64,000 nt of DNA from Paracoccus sp041927875 (GTDB lineage: Bacteria; Pseudomonadota; Alphaproteobacteria; Rhodobacterales; Rhodobacteraceae). A model generated the notes under the pieces. It saw only the letters and a program-made list of their open reading frames with translations, ran no database searches and had not been told where the DNA came from. The stretch lies in the NCBI RefSeq assembly GCF_041927875.1, contig NZ_JBHFHN010000001.1. One strand, given 5' to 3'. Shown here piece after piece: positions 42,353 through 51,743 of this stretch. Positions within the stretch are counted from its first letter, which is position 1; each line of letters starts with the position of its first letter. A program made the position numbers and the translations under genes.

Positions 42353-43513
42353 ATGTTCACGGCGGGAATGCAGTTCGATCTGGGCGAAGATGTCAACGCG
42401 CTGCGCGACATGGTGCATCGCTGGTCGCAGGACCGGCTGAAGCCGATCGCGGCCGAGGTCGACCAGAGCAACGCCTTTCCGAATGAGCTGTGGTCGGAAA
42501 TGGGTGAACTGGGCCTTTTGGGCATCACCGTGGCCGAGGAATATGGCGGCTCGGGCATGGGTTATCTGGCCCATGTCGTCGCGGTCGAGGAGATCGCGCG
42601 GGCCAGTGCCAGTGTCAGCCTGTCTTACGGGGCGCATTCCAACCTCTGCGTCAACCAGATGAAGCTGAACGGGTCGGATGCGCAAAAGGCCAAATACCTG
42701 CCGGGCCTGTGCGATGGCAGCGCCATCGGCGCGCTTGCGATGTCCGAGGCCGGGGCCGGTTCGGATGTCGTCGGCATGAAGCTGCGCGCCGAAAAGCGCA
42801 ACGGTTACTATGTGCTGAACGGCCACAAATACTGGATCACCAACGGTCCCGATGCCGATACGCTGATCGTCTATGCCAAGACGGACCCCGAGGCGGGGTC
42901 CAAGGGCATCACCGCCTTTATCGTCGAAAAGGGCATGAAGGGCTTCACCCAGGCGCCGCATTTCGACAAGCTGGGGATGCGCGGGTCGAACACCGGCGAG
43001 CTGATCTTCGACAATTGCGAAGTGCCGTTCGAGAATGTCCTGGGGACCGAGGGCAAGGGCGTGCGCGTGCTGATGTCGGGCCTTGATTACGAACGTCTGG
43101 TGCTGTCGGGCATCGGCACCGGCATCATGGCCGCCTGCCTGGATGAGGTCGTCCCCTACCTGAAGGAGCGCCACCAGTTCGGCCAGCCGATCGGCAATTT
43201 CCAACTGATGCAGGCGCTTGTGGCCGATATGTATGTCGCGCTGAACACCGCACGCGCCTATGTCTATGAGGTGGCAAAGGCCTGCGACAAGGGCCAGGTC
43301 ACGCGGCAAGACGCGGCGGGGGCGGTGCTTTACGCATCCGAACAGGCGATGGTGCAATCGCACAAGGCGGTGCAGGCGCTTGGCGGCGCGGGATTCCTGA
43401 ACGACAGCGTGGTCAGCCGCCTGTTCCGCGACGCGAAACTGATGGAAATCGGCGCCGGCACCAGCGAGATCCGCCGGATGCTGATCGGCCGCGAGATCAT
43501 GACCAAGGAATGA
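42353..43513 (+). CDS. liuA: Isovaleryl-CoA dehydrogenase
   Basis: A 386-residue FAD acyl-CoA dehydrogenase that oxidises isovaleryl-CoA to 3-methylcrotonyl-CoA in leucine breakdown. The catalytic Glu is in GLDYERLVLSG, where isovaleryl-CoA dehydrogenases carry it (unlike most acyl-CoA dehydrogenases); MSEAGAGSDVVGM is the FAD-binding strand. GGGGGA lies eight bases upstream. Passes electrons to ETF. ATGA overlap with the next gene. Confidence 0.94.
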   Translation: MFTAGMQFDLGEDVNALRDMVHRWSQDRLKPIAAEVDQSNAFPNELWSEMGELGLLGITVAEEYGGSGMGYLAHVVAVEEIARASASVSLSYGAHSNLCVNQMKLNGSDAQKAKYLPGLCDGSAIGALAMSEAGAGSDVVGMKLRAEKRNGYYVLNGHKYWITNGPDADTLIVYAKTDPEAGSKGITAFIVEKGMKGFTQAPHFDKLGMRGSNTGELIFDNCEVPFENVLGTEGKGVRVLMSGLDYERLVLSGIGTGIMAACLDEVVPYLKERHQFGQPIGNFQLMQALVADMYVALNTARAYVYEVAKACDKGQVTRQDAAGAVLYASEQAMVQSHKAVQALGGAGFLNDSVVSRLFRDAKLMEIGAGTSEIRRMLIGREIMTKE

Positions 43514-45069
43514 CCGCCTGGGCCGACCTTGGCTATGAGGAGATGCGCCAGGCCTTCGTCTGGCGCTTTCCCGAGCGTCTGAACATGGCCGATCAATGCC
43601 TTGCCGGTGATCCGGGCGATCTGGCGATCATCGACATGACCGAGGGGCGGCGCGATCACACCCGCGCCGAGCTTGCGGCGATGACCGACCGGATGGCGCA
43701 TCATCTGGCGCCGCATGTCGCGCGGGGCGACCGGGTGGGGGTGTTGCGCACGCAATCCGCCTGGACCGCCGCCGCGCATCTGGCGATCTGGAAGCTGGGC
43801 GCGATCTCGGTGCCGCTGTTCAAACTGTTCGGGGATGAGGCGCTGCGGCTGCGGCTGTCCGACAGCGACGCGCGCGTGGTGGTGACCGACCCCGAGGGGC
43901 AGGGGATGCTGGCCCCCTTTGCGGTGCAGCCCGTCGTGCCCGAGGCGCTGGATCTGCCCGACGTTGGGCCGTTCCGGGCGGCCGACACCGGTCCCGAGGA
44001 TCCGGCGGTGCTGATCTATACCTCCGGCACCACCGGCGCGCCCAAGGGGGCGCTGCATGGCCACCGGATGCTGACCGGCCATCTGCCGGGGGTTGAGATG
44101 AGCCATGACCGCCTGGGCCAGCCCGGCGATGTGATCTGGACGCCTGCCGACTGGGCCTGGATCGGCGGCCTCTTTGACGTGCTGATGCCGGGCCTTGCGC
44201 TGCGGGTGCCGGTGGTGGCCGCCCGCCTGCCGAAGTTCACGCCCGAGGCCGCCCGCGCGGTGATCGACGGATCGGGCGCCAACTGCCTGTTTCTGCCGCC
44301 GACCGCGCTGCGCATCCTGAAGGCCGCCGATTTCGCACAGGCCGGGCTGCGCAGCGTCGCCTCGGGCGGCGAACCCTTGGGGGCCGAGATGCTGGCCTGG
44401 GGGCGGCGCGCCTTTGGCCTGACCATCAATGAGTTCTACGGCCAGACCGAATGCAACATGGTCGCCAGCAACGCCTGGACGATGTTCCCGCCGCGCCCCG
44501 GCTGCCTTGGCAAGGCGGTGCCGGGCTTTGACGTGCAGGTGATCGACGCGCAGGGCCAGCCCACCAAGGCCGAGGGCGACATTGCCATCCGTCGCGGCGC
44601 GGGGTCGATGTTTCTGGGCTATTGGAACCGCCCCGATGCCACCGCCGACAAGTTCCGCGACGAGTGGATGGTGACCGGCGACCGCGGCGTGATCGAGGAC
44701 GGCTACATCCGCTTCCACGGCCGCGACGATGATGTGATCACCAGTGCCGGTTATCGCATCGGTCCCGCCGAGATCGAGGATGTGCTGCTGCAACACCCCG
44801 CCGTCGCGGCGGTCGGCGTTGTTGGCAAACCGAATGAACTTCGTACGGAAATTGTCAAGGCGTACATCGTCTTGCGCGGTGATGTTCAGGGCACGTCTGA
44901 ACTTGTGCAGGCGCTGATCGACCACGCCGCCACGCATTGCGCCCGCCATTCCGCGCCGCGCGAAATCACCTTTCTGGATGCCCTGCCGATGACGGTCACG
45001 GGCAAGGTCATGCGCCGCGAGCTGCGCAAGATGGCCGAAGACGAACTGCAACAGGGGACCAGTGCATGA
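43510..45069 (+). CDS. Acyl-CoA synthetase (AMP-forming)
   Basis: A 519-residue adenylate-forming ligase. The P-loop is YTSGTTGAPKGALHGH (about 173-188), the adenylate motif NEFYGQTECN, and the C-terminal catalytic Lys is in MTVTGKVMRREL. It resembles medium-chain acyl-CoA synthetases. Between liuA and liuB with 4-bp overlaps on both sides, it probably activates isovalerate or a related branched acid so that the operon can use free acids; the exact substrate is inferred. Confidence 0.87.
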   Translation: MTAWADLGYEEMRQAFVWRFPERLNMADQCLAGDPGDLAIIDMTEGRRDHTRAELAAMTDRMAHHLAPHVARGDRVGVLRTQSAWTAAAHLAIWKLGAISVPLFKLFGDEALRLRLSDSDARVVVTDPEGQGMLAPFAVQPVVPEALDLPDVGPFRAADTGPEDPAVLIYTSGTTGAPKGALHGHRMLTGHLPGVEMSHDRLGQPGDVIWTPADWAWIGGLFDVLMPGLALRVPVVAARLPKFTPEAARAVIDGSGANCLFLPPTALRILKAADFAQAGLRSVASGGEPLGAEMLAWGRRAFGLTINEFYGQTECNMVASNAWTMFPPRPGCLGKAVPGFDVQVIDAQGQPTKAEGDIAIRRGAGSMFLGYWNRPDATADKFRDEWMVTGDRGVIEDGYIRFHGRDDDVITSAGYRIGPAEIEDVLLQHPAVAAVGVVGKPNELRTEIVKAYIVLRGDVQGTSELVQALIDHAATHCARHSAPREITFLDALPMTVTGKVMRRELRKMAEDELQQGTSA

Positions 45070-46670
45070 AACTTACCTCCTCCGTCCTGACCAATTCCGA
45101 CGCCTTCCGCGCCAATCGCGCCGCCCATCTGGCGATGCTGGACACCATCGCCCAGGCCGCTGCGGCGGCGACGGCGGGGGGCGGCGACAAGGCGATGGCG
45201 CGGCATGTGGCGCGCGGCAAGATGGCGCCGCGCGAACGGGTGGCGAACCTGCTGGACCCCGGCAGCCCGTTTCTGGAAATCGGCGCGACCGCCGCGCATG
45301 ACATGTATGACAATGCCGCCCCCGGCGCGGGCGTGATCGCGGGTATCGGCCAGGTCCACGGGACCGAGGTGATGGTCGTGTGCAACGATGCCACCGTCAA
45401 GGGCGGCACCTATTACCCGATGACCGTCAAGAAACACCTGCGCGCCCAGGAAATCGCCGAACAGAACCATCTGCCCTGCGTCTATCTGGTCGACTCGGGC
45501 GGCGCGAACCTGCCCAACCAGGATGAGGTATTCCCCGACCGCGACCATTTCGGCCGCATCTTCTTCAACCAGGCGCAGATGAGCGCGAAGGGTATTCCCC
45601 AGATCGCCGTGGTGATGGGTTCGTGCACCGCCGGCGGCGCCTACGTTCCCGCCATGTCGGACGTCACCATCATCGTGCGCGACCAGGGCACCATCTTTCT
45701 GGCCGGCCCGCCGCTGGTCAAGGCCGCGACCGGCGAGGTGGTCAGCGCCGAGGATCTGGGCGGCGGCGATGTCCACACCCGCCTGTCGGGCGTGGCCGAT
45801 TACCTGGCCGAGGATGACGCCCATGCCCTTGCGCTTGCCCGTCGTGCGGTCAGCCATCTGAACCGCCGCAAGCCGACGACCGTGGTCTGGCAGACCCCCG
45901 AAGACCCGGCCTATGACCCCGATGAACTGCTGGGCGTCGTGCCGGGCGACCTGCGCACCCCCTATGACATCCGCGAGGTGATCGCGCGCACCGTCGACGG
46001 TAGCCGCTTTGACGAGTTCAAGCCGCGCTACGGCGAAACGCTGGTCACGGGATTCGCGCATGTGATGGGCTGCCCGGTCGGCATCGTCGCCAACAACGGC
46101 GTGCTGTTTTCCGAGGCCGCGATCAAGGGCGCGCATTTCATCGAACTGTGTTCGCAGCGCAATATCCCGCTGATTTTCCTGCAAAACATCACCGGCTTCA
46201 TGGTCGGTCGCAAGTATGAAAACGAAGGCATCGCGCGCCACGGCGCCAAGATGGTGACGGCGGTGGCCACGACCAATGTGCCCAAGATCACCATGCTGGT
46301 CGGCGGGTCGTTCGGCGCGGGCAACTATGGCATGGCGGGCCGTGCCTACAGCCCCCGGTTCCTGTGGACCTGGCCCAATTCGCGCATCAGCGTGATGGGC
46401 GGCGAACAGGCGGCGGGCGTGCTGGCGACGGTCAAGCGCGACGGCATCGAACGCGCGGGCGGGCAATGGTCGGCCGAGGAGGAGGCGACCTTCAAGCGCC
46501 CGACGATCGAGATGTTCGACCGCCAAAGCCACCCGCTTTATGCCAGTGCCCGGCTGTGGGACGATGGCGTGATCGACCCGCGCAAGACCCGTCAGGTGCT
46601 GGCGCTGTCACTGTCTGCCAGCCTGAACGCACCGATCGAGCCGACGCGCTTCGGCGTGTTCCGGATGTGA
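45066..46670 (+). CDS. liuB: Methylcrotonyl-CoA carboxylase beta subunit
   Basis: A 534-residue carboxyltransferase that moves CO2 from biotin to 3-methylcrotonyl-CoA. Acyl-CoA site: AVVMGSCTAGGAYVPAMSD; carboxybiotin side: VGGSFGAGNYGMAGRAY. High similarity to MccB/LiuB rather than propionyl-CoA carboxylase is judged from LVDSGGANLPNQDEVFPD. Start ATG 45066 overlaps the synthetase stop; the longer frame is rejected. Confidence 0.93.
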   Translation: MKLTSSVLTNSDAFRANRAAHLAMLDTIAQAAAAATAGGGDKAMARHVARGKMAPRERVANLLDPGSPFLEIGATAAHDMYDNAAPGAGVIAGIGQVHGTEVMVVCNDATVKGGTYYPMTVKKHLRAQEIAEQNHLPCVYLVDSGGANLPNQDEVFPDRDHFGRIFFNQAQMSAKGIPQIAVVMGSCTAGGAYVPAMSDVTIIVRDQGTIFLAGPPLVKAATGEVVSAEDLGGGDVHTRLSGVADYLAEDDAHALALARRAVSHLNRRKPTTVVWQTPEDPAYDPDELLGVVPGDLRTPYDIREVIARTVDGSRFDEFKPRYGETLVTGFAHVMGCPVGIVANNGVLFSEAAIKGAHFIELCSQRNIPLIFLQNITGFMVGRKYENEGIARHGAKMVTAVATTNVPKITMLVGGSFGAGNYGMAGRAYSPRFLWTWPNSRISVMGGEQAAGVLATVKRDGIERAGGQWSAEEEATFKRPTIEMFDRQSHPLYASARLWDDGVIDPRKTRQVLALSLSASLNAPIEPTRFGVFRM

Positions 46671-47086
46671 TGATGACGGTTTGGTCCCGCTATCCCGGCG
46701 CGCAGCCGACACGCTTTGGCGACAGTCCCGACCTGTCGGCGCGTCTTTTGTCGCTGATCGCCAGTGGCGCCAAGACCGCGACCTGCGGCGCGCTTGCGCA
46801 TTATCATGAGGACGGCGATCCGCTGCCCGAGGCCGGGCAGATCATCGTGGCCCTGGATCACGCGGGCCACCCGGCTTTGGTCTATGAGGTGACCGAGGTC
46901 GCCATCCGCCCCTTCCGCGACATCCCCGAGGACTTCGCTTTGGCCGAGGGCGAGGGGGATTTCGATGACTGGCGTGCAGGCCATATCGACTATTTCACCC
47001 GCAATGGCGGCTTTGACCCCGACATGCCCATCGTCTGCGAACGCCTGCGCCTGATCGAGGTTCTGGAAGGGGGCCGATGCGGATGA
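46670..47086 (+). CDS. ASCH domain protein
   Basis: A 138-residue cytoplasmic protein with the ASCH fold: LLSLIASGAKTATCGAL near residue 25, EAGQIIVALDHAG, and VTEVAIRPFRDIPEDFA. ASCH domains are related to PUA and are thought to bind RNA; some act as nucleoside or N4-acetylcytidine amidohydrolases. The ATG shares its A with the liuB TGA stop. It overlaps the next gene by 10 bp. Why it sits in a leucine catabolic operon is unclear. Confidence 0.83.
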   Translation: MMTVWSRYPGAQPTRFGDSPDLSARLLSLIASGAKTATCGALAHYHEDGDPLPEAGQIIVALDHAGHPALVYEVTEVAIRPFRDIPEDFALAEGEGDFDDWRAGHIDYFTRNGGFDPDMPIVCERLRLIEVLEGGRCG

Positions 47087-47505
47087 CCTGGCTGATCCTT
47101 CAGGCCCTGGCGATCACCGCGCTGACCGTGGCGGCGCTGTGGCTTTATGTCCATGCGCCGGTGGTGGGGGACGATTGCCGGCTGACCCATGTCCATGACG
47201 GCGACACGATTGCGATGGACTGCGGGCAGGGGCAGCTTACGGCGCGGATCGACGGGCTGAACGCGCCTGAAACGCGCGACGCGCAATGTGAAGCCGAACG
47301 CGCCGCAGGTCAGCGCGCAACCGCGCGGCTGCGCGCGCTTGTGAACGGTGCTGATCTGAAGATCGTGCGGCAAGGCACTGAAAAATATGGCCGGGATCTG
47401 ATCCGGCTGTGGATCGACGGGCAGGATGCGGCGGCGATCCTGATCCGCGAAGGGCTGGCCGAACCTTATTTCGGCGGCCGCCGCCGCGACTGGTGCGGAC
47501 AATAG
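47077..47505 (+). CDS. Thermonuclease (SNase-like) family protein
   Basis: A 142-residue protein with an N-terminal membrane anchor or signal (about 4-24) and an SNase fold: HDGDTIAMDC, ARIDGLNAPET (the calcium/catalytic Asp and Arg-Glu region), GRDLIRLWIDG and LIREGLAEPYF. Likely periplasmic nuclease, or membrane-tethered. The catalytic Glu (in APET) and Arg positions look intact. Two Cys pairs might form disulfides. Inserted in the liu operon. Confidence 0.85.
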   Translation: MRMTWLILQALAITALTVAALWLYVHAPVVGDDCRLTHVHDGDTIAMDCGQGQLTARIDGLNAPETRDAQCEAERAAGQRATARLRALVNGADLKIVRQGTEKYGRDLIRLWIDGQDAAAILIREGLAEPYFGGRRRDWCGQ

Positions 47506-47514
47506 GGGGACGCG

Positions 47515-49437
47515 ATGTTTTCAAAGATTCTGATGGCTAACCGGGGCGAGATCGCCTGCCGCGTCTTCGACACCTGCCGCCGTCTGGGCGTGGCGACGGT
47601 CGCGGTCTATTCCGATGCCGATCGCGGCGCGCGCCATGTGGCGATGGCGGATGAGGCCATCCATATCGGCGGCCCGGCCCCCAGGGACAGCTACCTGCGC
47701 GGCGATGCGATCATCGCGGCGGCGCTTGCCACCGGCGCGCAGGCGATCCATCCGGGCTATGGCTTTTTGTCGGAAAACCCCGATTTCGTCGATGCGGTGG
47801 AAAAGGCCGGGCTGGTGTTCATCGGCCCGTCCTCCTCGGCGATCCGCGCCATGGGGCTGAAGGACGCGGCCAAGGATCTGATGGCCAAGGCGGGCGTGCC
47901 GGTGGTGCCGGGCTATCAGGGCGACAACCAGGACGCCGATCACCTGCGCGATCAGGCCGGTCAGATCGGTTATCCGGTGCTCATCAAGGCCGTCGCGGGC
48001 GGCGGCGGCAAGGGGATGCGGCTGGTCGAACGCGAGGCCGATTTCGCCGCCGCCCTGGCCAGTGCGCAGGGCGAGGCCGCGACCGCCTTTGGCAACCCGA
48101 ACGTGCTGATCGAGAAATACATCACCGCCCCCCGCCATATCGAGGTGCAGGTCTTTGGTGACGGCCAGACTGCGGTGCATCTGTTTGAACGCGATTGCTC
48201 GCTGCAACGCCGCCACCAGAAGGTGATCGAGGAAGCCCCGGCGCCGGGCATGACCGAGGCCGTCCGCGCCGCCATGGGCGCTGCCGCCGTCCGCGCGGCC
48301 GAGGCCATCGGCTATGCGGGCGCGGGCACGATCGAGTTCATCGTCGATGGCTCGTGCGGCCTGCGCGAGGACGGCTTCTGGTTCATGGAAATGAACACCC
48401 GCCTTCAGGTCGAACATCCGGTGACCGAGGCGATCACCGGCGTCGACCTGGTGGAATGGCAACTTCGCGTCGCCAGCGGCGAGGCTTTGCCCAAACGCCA
48501 GGACGAATTGACCATCACCGGCCACGCCTTCGAGGCCCGGCTTTACGCCGAGGATGTGCCCGCCGGCTTCCTGCCCGCCACCGGCACGCTGACGCATCTG
48601 CATTTCGCCCCGCAGGCCCGCAACGAGACCGGCGTGCGCCCCGGCGACACGATCAGCCCCTGGTATGACCCGATGATCGCCAAGGTCATCACCCATGGCC
48701 CGACCCGCGCCACCGCGCTGCGGTCGCTGGAACGCGCGCTGATGGAAACCGAAGTGGCCGGGTCGGTTACGAACATCGACTTTCTGATCGCGCTGACCCG
48801 GCATCAGGGCTTTGGCGCGGGGCAGGTCGATACCGGGCTGATCGGCCGCGACCTTGACGATCTGGTGGCCGCCCGCGCCCCCGAAACGGCGGCGACCGCG
48901 CTTGGCGCGCTTGGCCTTGCCGGGCTGACCTCGGGCCAGCCGCTTCAGGGATTTGCGCTGTGGGCGCCGCTCAAACGCACCGTCATGTGGCAGGACGGTC
49001 AGGCGCAAGTCGAGGTGCTTGGCCCCGGCCATGCCCGCGTCACCACCGGCGACACCACCCATGAGGCGCACCGCAAGCAGGGCCGCTGGTGGATCGACGA
49101 TGCGCCGACCTCGGCGCGCGTCGTCAACCATGCGGCGGGCACCTCGGTCTTTGGCTCGACCACGCTGCACCTGACGCCCACCGACCCGCTGGATCGCGCC
49201 AGCGAAGACGCCGGATCGGGGCTGACGCTGGCGCCGATGCCGGGCCTCGTGAAGGCGGTATTCGTCAGCGCCGGTCAGGCTGTCGCCACCGGCGACCGGC
49301 TGGCCATCCTCGAGGCGATGAAGATGGAACACACCCTGACCGCCAGCCGCGACGGCACCGTGGCCGAAGTGCTGGCCGCTGCGGGCGATCAGGTCGAGGC
49401 CGGCGCCCCCCTGATCCGGCTGGAGGATGAGGCGTGA
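47515..49437 (+). CDS. liuD: Methylcrotonyl-CoA carboxylase alpha (biotin) subunit
   Basis: A 640-residue subunit with biotin carboxylase (MANRGEIACRVFDTCR start, ATP-grasp loop GGGGKGMRLV, the EMNTRLQVEHPVTE site) followed by a linker domain and a C-terminal biotin carrier with the lysine in EAMKMEHT (about residue 603). It carboxylates its biotin with ATP and bicarbonate and delivers CO2 to LiuB. It follows the nuclease gene by 9 bp. Confidence 0.94.
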   Translation: MFSKILMANRGEIACRVFDTCRRLGVATVAVYSDADRGARHVAMADEAIHIGGPAPRDSYLRGDAIIAAALATGAQAIHPGYGFLSENPDFVDAVEKAGLVFIGPSSSAIRAMGLKDAAKDLMAKAGVPVVPGYQGDNQDADHLRDQAGQIGYPVLIKAVAGGGGKGMRLVEREADFAAALASAQGEAATAFGNPNVLIEKYITAPRHIEVQVFGDGQTAVHLFERDCSLQRRHQKVIEEAPAPGMTEAVRAAMGAAAVRAAEAIGYAGAGTIEFIVDGSCGLREDGFWFMEMNTRLQVEHPVTEAITGVDLVEWQLRVASGEALPKRQDELTITGHAFEARLYAEDVPAGFLPATGTLTHLHFAPQARNETGVRPGDTISPWYDPMIAKVITHGPTRATALRSLERALMETEVAGSVTNIDFLIALTRHQGFGAGQVDTGLIGRDLDDLVAARAPETAATALGALGLAGLTSGQPLQGFALWAPLKRTVMWQDGQAQVEVLGPGHARVTTGDTTHEAHRKQGRWWIDDAPTSARVVNHAAGTSVFGSTTLHLTPTDPLDRASEDAGSGLTLAPMPGLVKAVFVSAGQAVATGDRLAILEAMKMEHTLTASRDGTVAEVLAAAGDQVEAGAPLIRLEDEA

Positions 49438-49440
49438 TGC

Positions 49441-49464
49441 CTATTTCCTCTTTGTCCAAATACT
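49441..49464. repeat. Dispersed intergenic element, copy D (partial)
   Basis: CTATTTCCTCTTTGTCCAAA-TACT, a diverged minus-strand version of the core in copies A-C, without a G/C hairpin, in the short gap between liuD and liuE. Confidence 0.5.
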
Positions 49465-49482
49465 CATGCGACGGTGGATCTC

Positions 49483-50334
49483 ATGAACACGGTTGAGATC
49501 TTCGAGATGGGCCCCCGCGACGGGCTGCAAAACGAAAAGCGGCTGATTCCGGCGGCGGACAAGATCGCACTGGTCGACCTTCTGTCCACCGCAGGCTTTC
49601 GCCGGATCGAGGTCACCAGCTTCGTCAGCCCCAAATGGGTGCCGCAGATGGGCGACGCGGCCGAGGTGATGGCCGGGATCACCCGCCGCCCCGGCACCCG
49701 CTATGCGGTGCTGACCCCCAACCTGAAGGGCTATGAGGGCGCGCGCGCCGCCCGCGCCGATGAGGTGGCGATCTTCGCCAGTGCCTCGGAAGGTTTCTCG
49801 AAGGCCAATCTGAACGCGACGATTGCCGAAAGTCTGGACCGCTTCGCCCCGGTCGCGGCGGCGGCGCGCGCCGATGGCATCCCGCTGCGCGGCTATGTCA
49901 GCGTGGTCACCGATTGCCCCTTTGACGGGCCGACCCCGCCCGCCAATGTCGCCCGCGTCGCCGCCGCGCTGCGCGATCTGGGCTGTTACGAGATCAGCCT
50001 TGGCGACACCATCGGCCAGGGCCGCCCCGAGACGATCGACGCCATGCTGGCCGCCGTGCTGGAGGAACTGCCCGCCGACCGTCTGGCGGGCCATTATCAC
50101 GACACCGCCGGCAGGGCGCTGGACAATACCGACGCAAGCCTTGCGCGCGGCATCCGGGTCTTTGATGCGGCGGTCGGCGGGCTTGGCGGCTGCCCCTATG
50201 CGCCGGGTGCTGCGGGCAATGTCGCCACCGAAAAACTGGCCGCCCATCTGGCGGCACAAGGGTATGACACCGGGCTGGAGATGGGCGTTCTGGCCCAGGC
50301 CGCCCGCATGGCACAGGAGATGCGACATGGCTGA
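49483..50334 (+). CDS. liuE: Hydroxymethylglutaryl-CoA lyase
   Basis: A 283-residue TIM-barrel enzyme cleaving HMG-CoA to acetyl-CoA and acetoacetate, the last step of the pathway. Catalytic Arg/Asp in EMGPRDGLQNEK (with the metal Asp), metal His pair in LAGHYHDTAGRAL, and the signature loop GGLGGCPYAPGAAGNVATE with the active-site Cys. Start ATG 49483 (GGTGGA upstream) or GTG 49474. Overlaps liuC by 8 bp. Confidence 0.93.
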   Translation: MNTVEIFEMGPRDGLQNEKRLIPAADKIALVDLLSTAGFRRIEVTSFVSPKWVPQMGDAAEVMAGITRRPGTRYAVLTPNLKGYEGARAARADEVAIFASASEGFSKANLNATIAESLDRFAPVAAAARADGIPLRGYVSVVTDCPFDGPTPPANVARVAAALRDLGCYEISLGDTIGQGRPETIDAMLAAVLEELPADRLAGHYHDTAGRALDNTDASLARGIRVFDAAVGGLGGCPYAPGAAGNVATEKLAAHLAAQGYDTGLEMGVLAQAARMAQEMRHG

Positions 50335-51112
50335 GACGATCCGGCTGACCACCGATGCGCGCGGCATCGCCACGCTGACGCTGGCGCGGGCCGAGAAGCA
50401 CAATGCGCTGTCGGGGCAGATGATCGCCGAGATCACCGAGGCGGCGGCGGCTCTGGGCGCGGACGCGGGGGTGCGCGCGGTGATCCTTGCGGCCGATGGC
50501 GCCAGCTTTTGCGCGGGTGGCGATCTGGGCTGGATGCGCGACCAGATCGGGGCCAGCGGCGCGCAGCGCGCACTTGAGGCGCGCAAGCTGGCCGGGATGC
50601 TGGGGGCGCTGAACAGCCTGCCCAAGCCGCTGATCGGCCGCGTGCAGGGCAATGCCTTCGGCGGCGGCGTCGGCATGGCCTGCGTCTGCGATGTGGCGAT
50701 TGGCGTGACCGGCGCGAAGTTCGGCCTGACCGAGACCAAGCTGGGCCTGATCCCCGCCACCATCGGCCCCTATGTGCTGGCCCGCATGGGCGAGGCGAAC
50801 GCGCGCCAGGTGTTCATGTCGGCGCGTCTGTTCGCCGCCGACGAGGCCGCGCGGCTGGGGGTGCTGTCGCGTGTGGTCGCGCCCGAGGATCTGGACGCGG
50901 CGATCGAAGCCGAGGTGATCCCCTATCTGTCGACCGCGCCGGGCGCCGTGGCCGAGGCAAAGGCGTTGACGCGCCGGTTCGGCATGGTGATCGACCCCGC
51001 CGCCATCGACGATTCCATTGCGGCCCTGGTCGCGCGCTGGGAAAGCCCGGAATCGGCCGAAGGGATCGCGGCCTTCTTTGACAAGCGCAAGGCCAGCTTC
51101 GTCGCGGGCTGA
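50327..51112 (+). CDS. liuC: Enoyl-CoA hydratase/isomerase, 3-methylglutaconyl-CoA hydratase
   Basis: A 261-residue crotonase-fold enzyme; hydrates 3-methylglutaconyl-CoA to HMG-CoA. Oxyanion-hole motifs DGASFCAGGDLGWM and NAFGGGVGMACVCD are present. Position after liuE and use of the standard liu set support the specific function. ATG 50327 with AGGAG upstream; the frame extending to 49823 lies inside liuE. Last gene of the operon. Confidence 0.9.
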   Translation: MAETIRLTTDARGIATLTLARAEKHNALSGQMIAEITEAAAALGADAGVRAVILAADGASFCAGGDLGWMRDQIGASGAQRALEARKLAGMLGALNSLPKPLIGRVQGNAFGGGVGMACVCDVAIGVTGAKFGLTETKLGLIPATIGPYVLARMGEANARQVFMSARLFAADEAARLGVLSRVVAPEDLDAAIEAEVIPYLSTAPGAVAEAKALTRRFGMVIDPAAIDDSIAALVARWESPESAEGIAAFFDKRKASFVAG

Positions 51113-51126
51113 TCGGGCGGCAGGCG

Positions 51127-51196
51127 TGCGGGCAGGGGGCTTTGCGCCCCACCGGGCCTGCGGCCCGCCGCCAGGATATCTGCACCAGGAAGAAAG
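51127..51196. repeat. Dispersed intergenic element, copy C
   Basis: After liuC: G/C-rich inverted segments (GCGGGCAGGGGGC and GGGCCTGCGGCCCG) followed by the core AGGATATCTGCACCAGGAAG-AAAG (51174-51196). Same order as copy B, so it may act as an operon end signal. Confidence 0.6.
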
Positions 51197-51282
51197 CCGC
51201 ACAGCCGCCCATGGCGGCGCGTGGCTTGATGAAAGTCAGGGCCTTGTGCCGGGAAAAGCCGTCAATTCCCTGGGCTGGTCCG

Positions 51283-51311
51283 TTGACCCGGTCGGGGGGG
51301 CGGAGTAAACG
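51283..51311 (+). promoter_or_regulatory. Possible promoter of the nuo operon
   Basis: TTGACC (51283-51288) and TAAACG (51306-51311) with 17-bp spacing, about 65 bases upstream of nuoA. It is the only reasonable sigma-70-like pair in the gap; the -10 is imperfect. Confidence 0.35.
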
Positions 51312-51377
51312 GGCCGTGAATGGGAAAGCAAGCTGGGACGGCCGGTGGGTCGTTCGCGCGCGAAAGGGCCTGTGATC

Positions 51378-51743
51378 ATGAACGATCTCCTTCGGGAATA
51401 TCTGCCGATTCTCATCTTTGCGGGTATGGCTGTCGCCCTGGCGCTGGTGCTGATCGCCGCCGCCGCGGTGATCGCGGTGCGCAACCCCGACCCCGAAAAG
51501 GTCAGCGCCTATGAATGCGGGTTCAACGCCTTTGACGACGCGCGGATGAAGTTCGACGTCCGCTTCTATCTGGTGTCGATCCTGTTCATCATCTTTGACC
51601 TTGAGGTCGCCTTCCTGTTCCCCTGGGCGGTCGCCTTTGGCGGGCTCTCTGATGTCGCCTTCTGGTCGATGATGGTGTTCCTGGGCGTGCTGACCGTGGG
51701 CTTTGCCTATGAATGGAAGAAGGGGGCCTTGGAATGGGCGTGA
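51378..51743 (+). CDS. nuoA: NADH-quinone oxidoreductase subunit A (Nqo7)
   Basis: A 121-residue membrane subunit of complex I with three helices. The loop YECGFNAFDDARMKFDVRFY and the second helix FIIFDLEVAFLFPW are family hallmarks; the loop Cys lies near the quinone site and is exposed on conformational change. ATG 51378 is preceded by AAAGGG; earlier in-frame starts lack support. First gene of the nuo operon. Confidence 0.95.
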   Translation: MNDLLREYLPILIFAGMAVALALVLIAAAAVIAVRNPDPEKVSAYECGFNAFDDARMKFDVRFYLVSILFIIFDLEVAFLFPWAVAFGGLSDVAFWSMMVFLGVLTVGFAYEWKKGALEWA

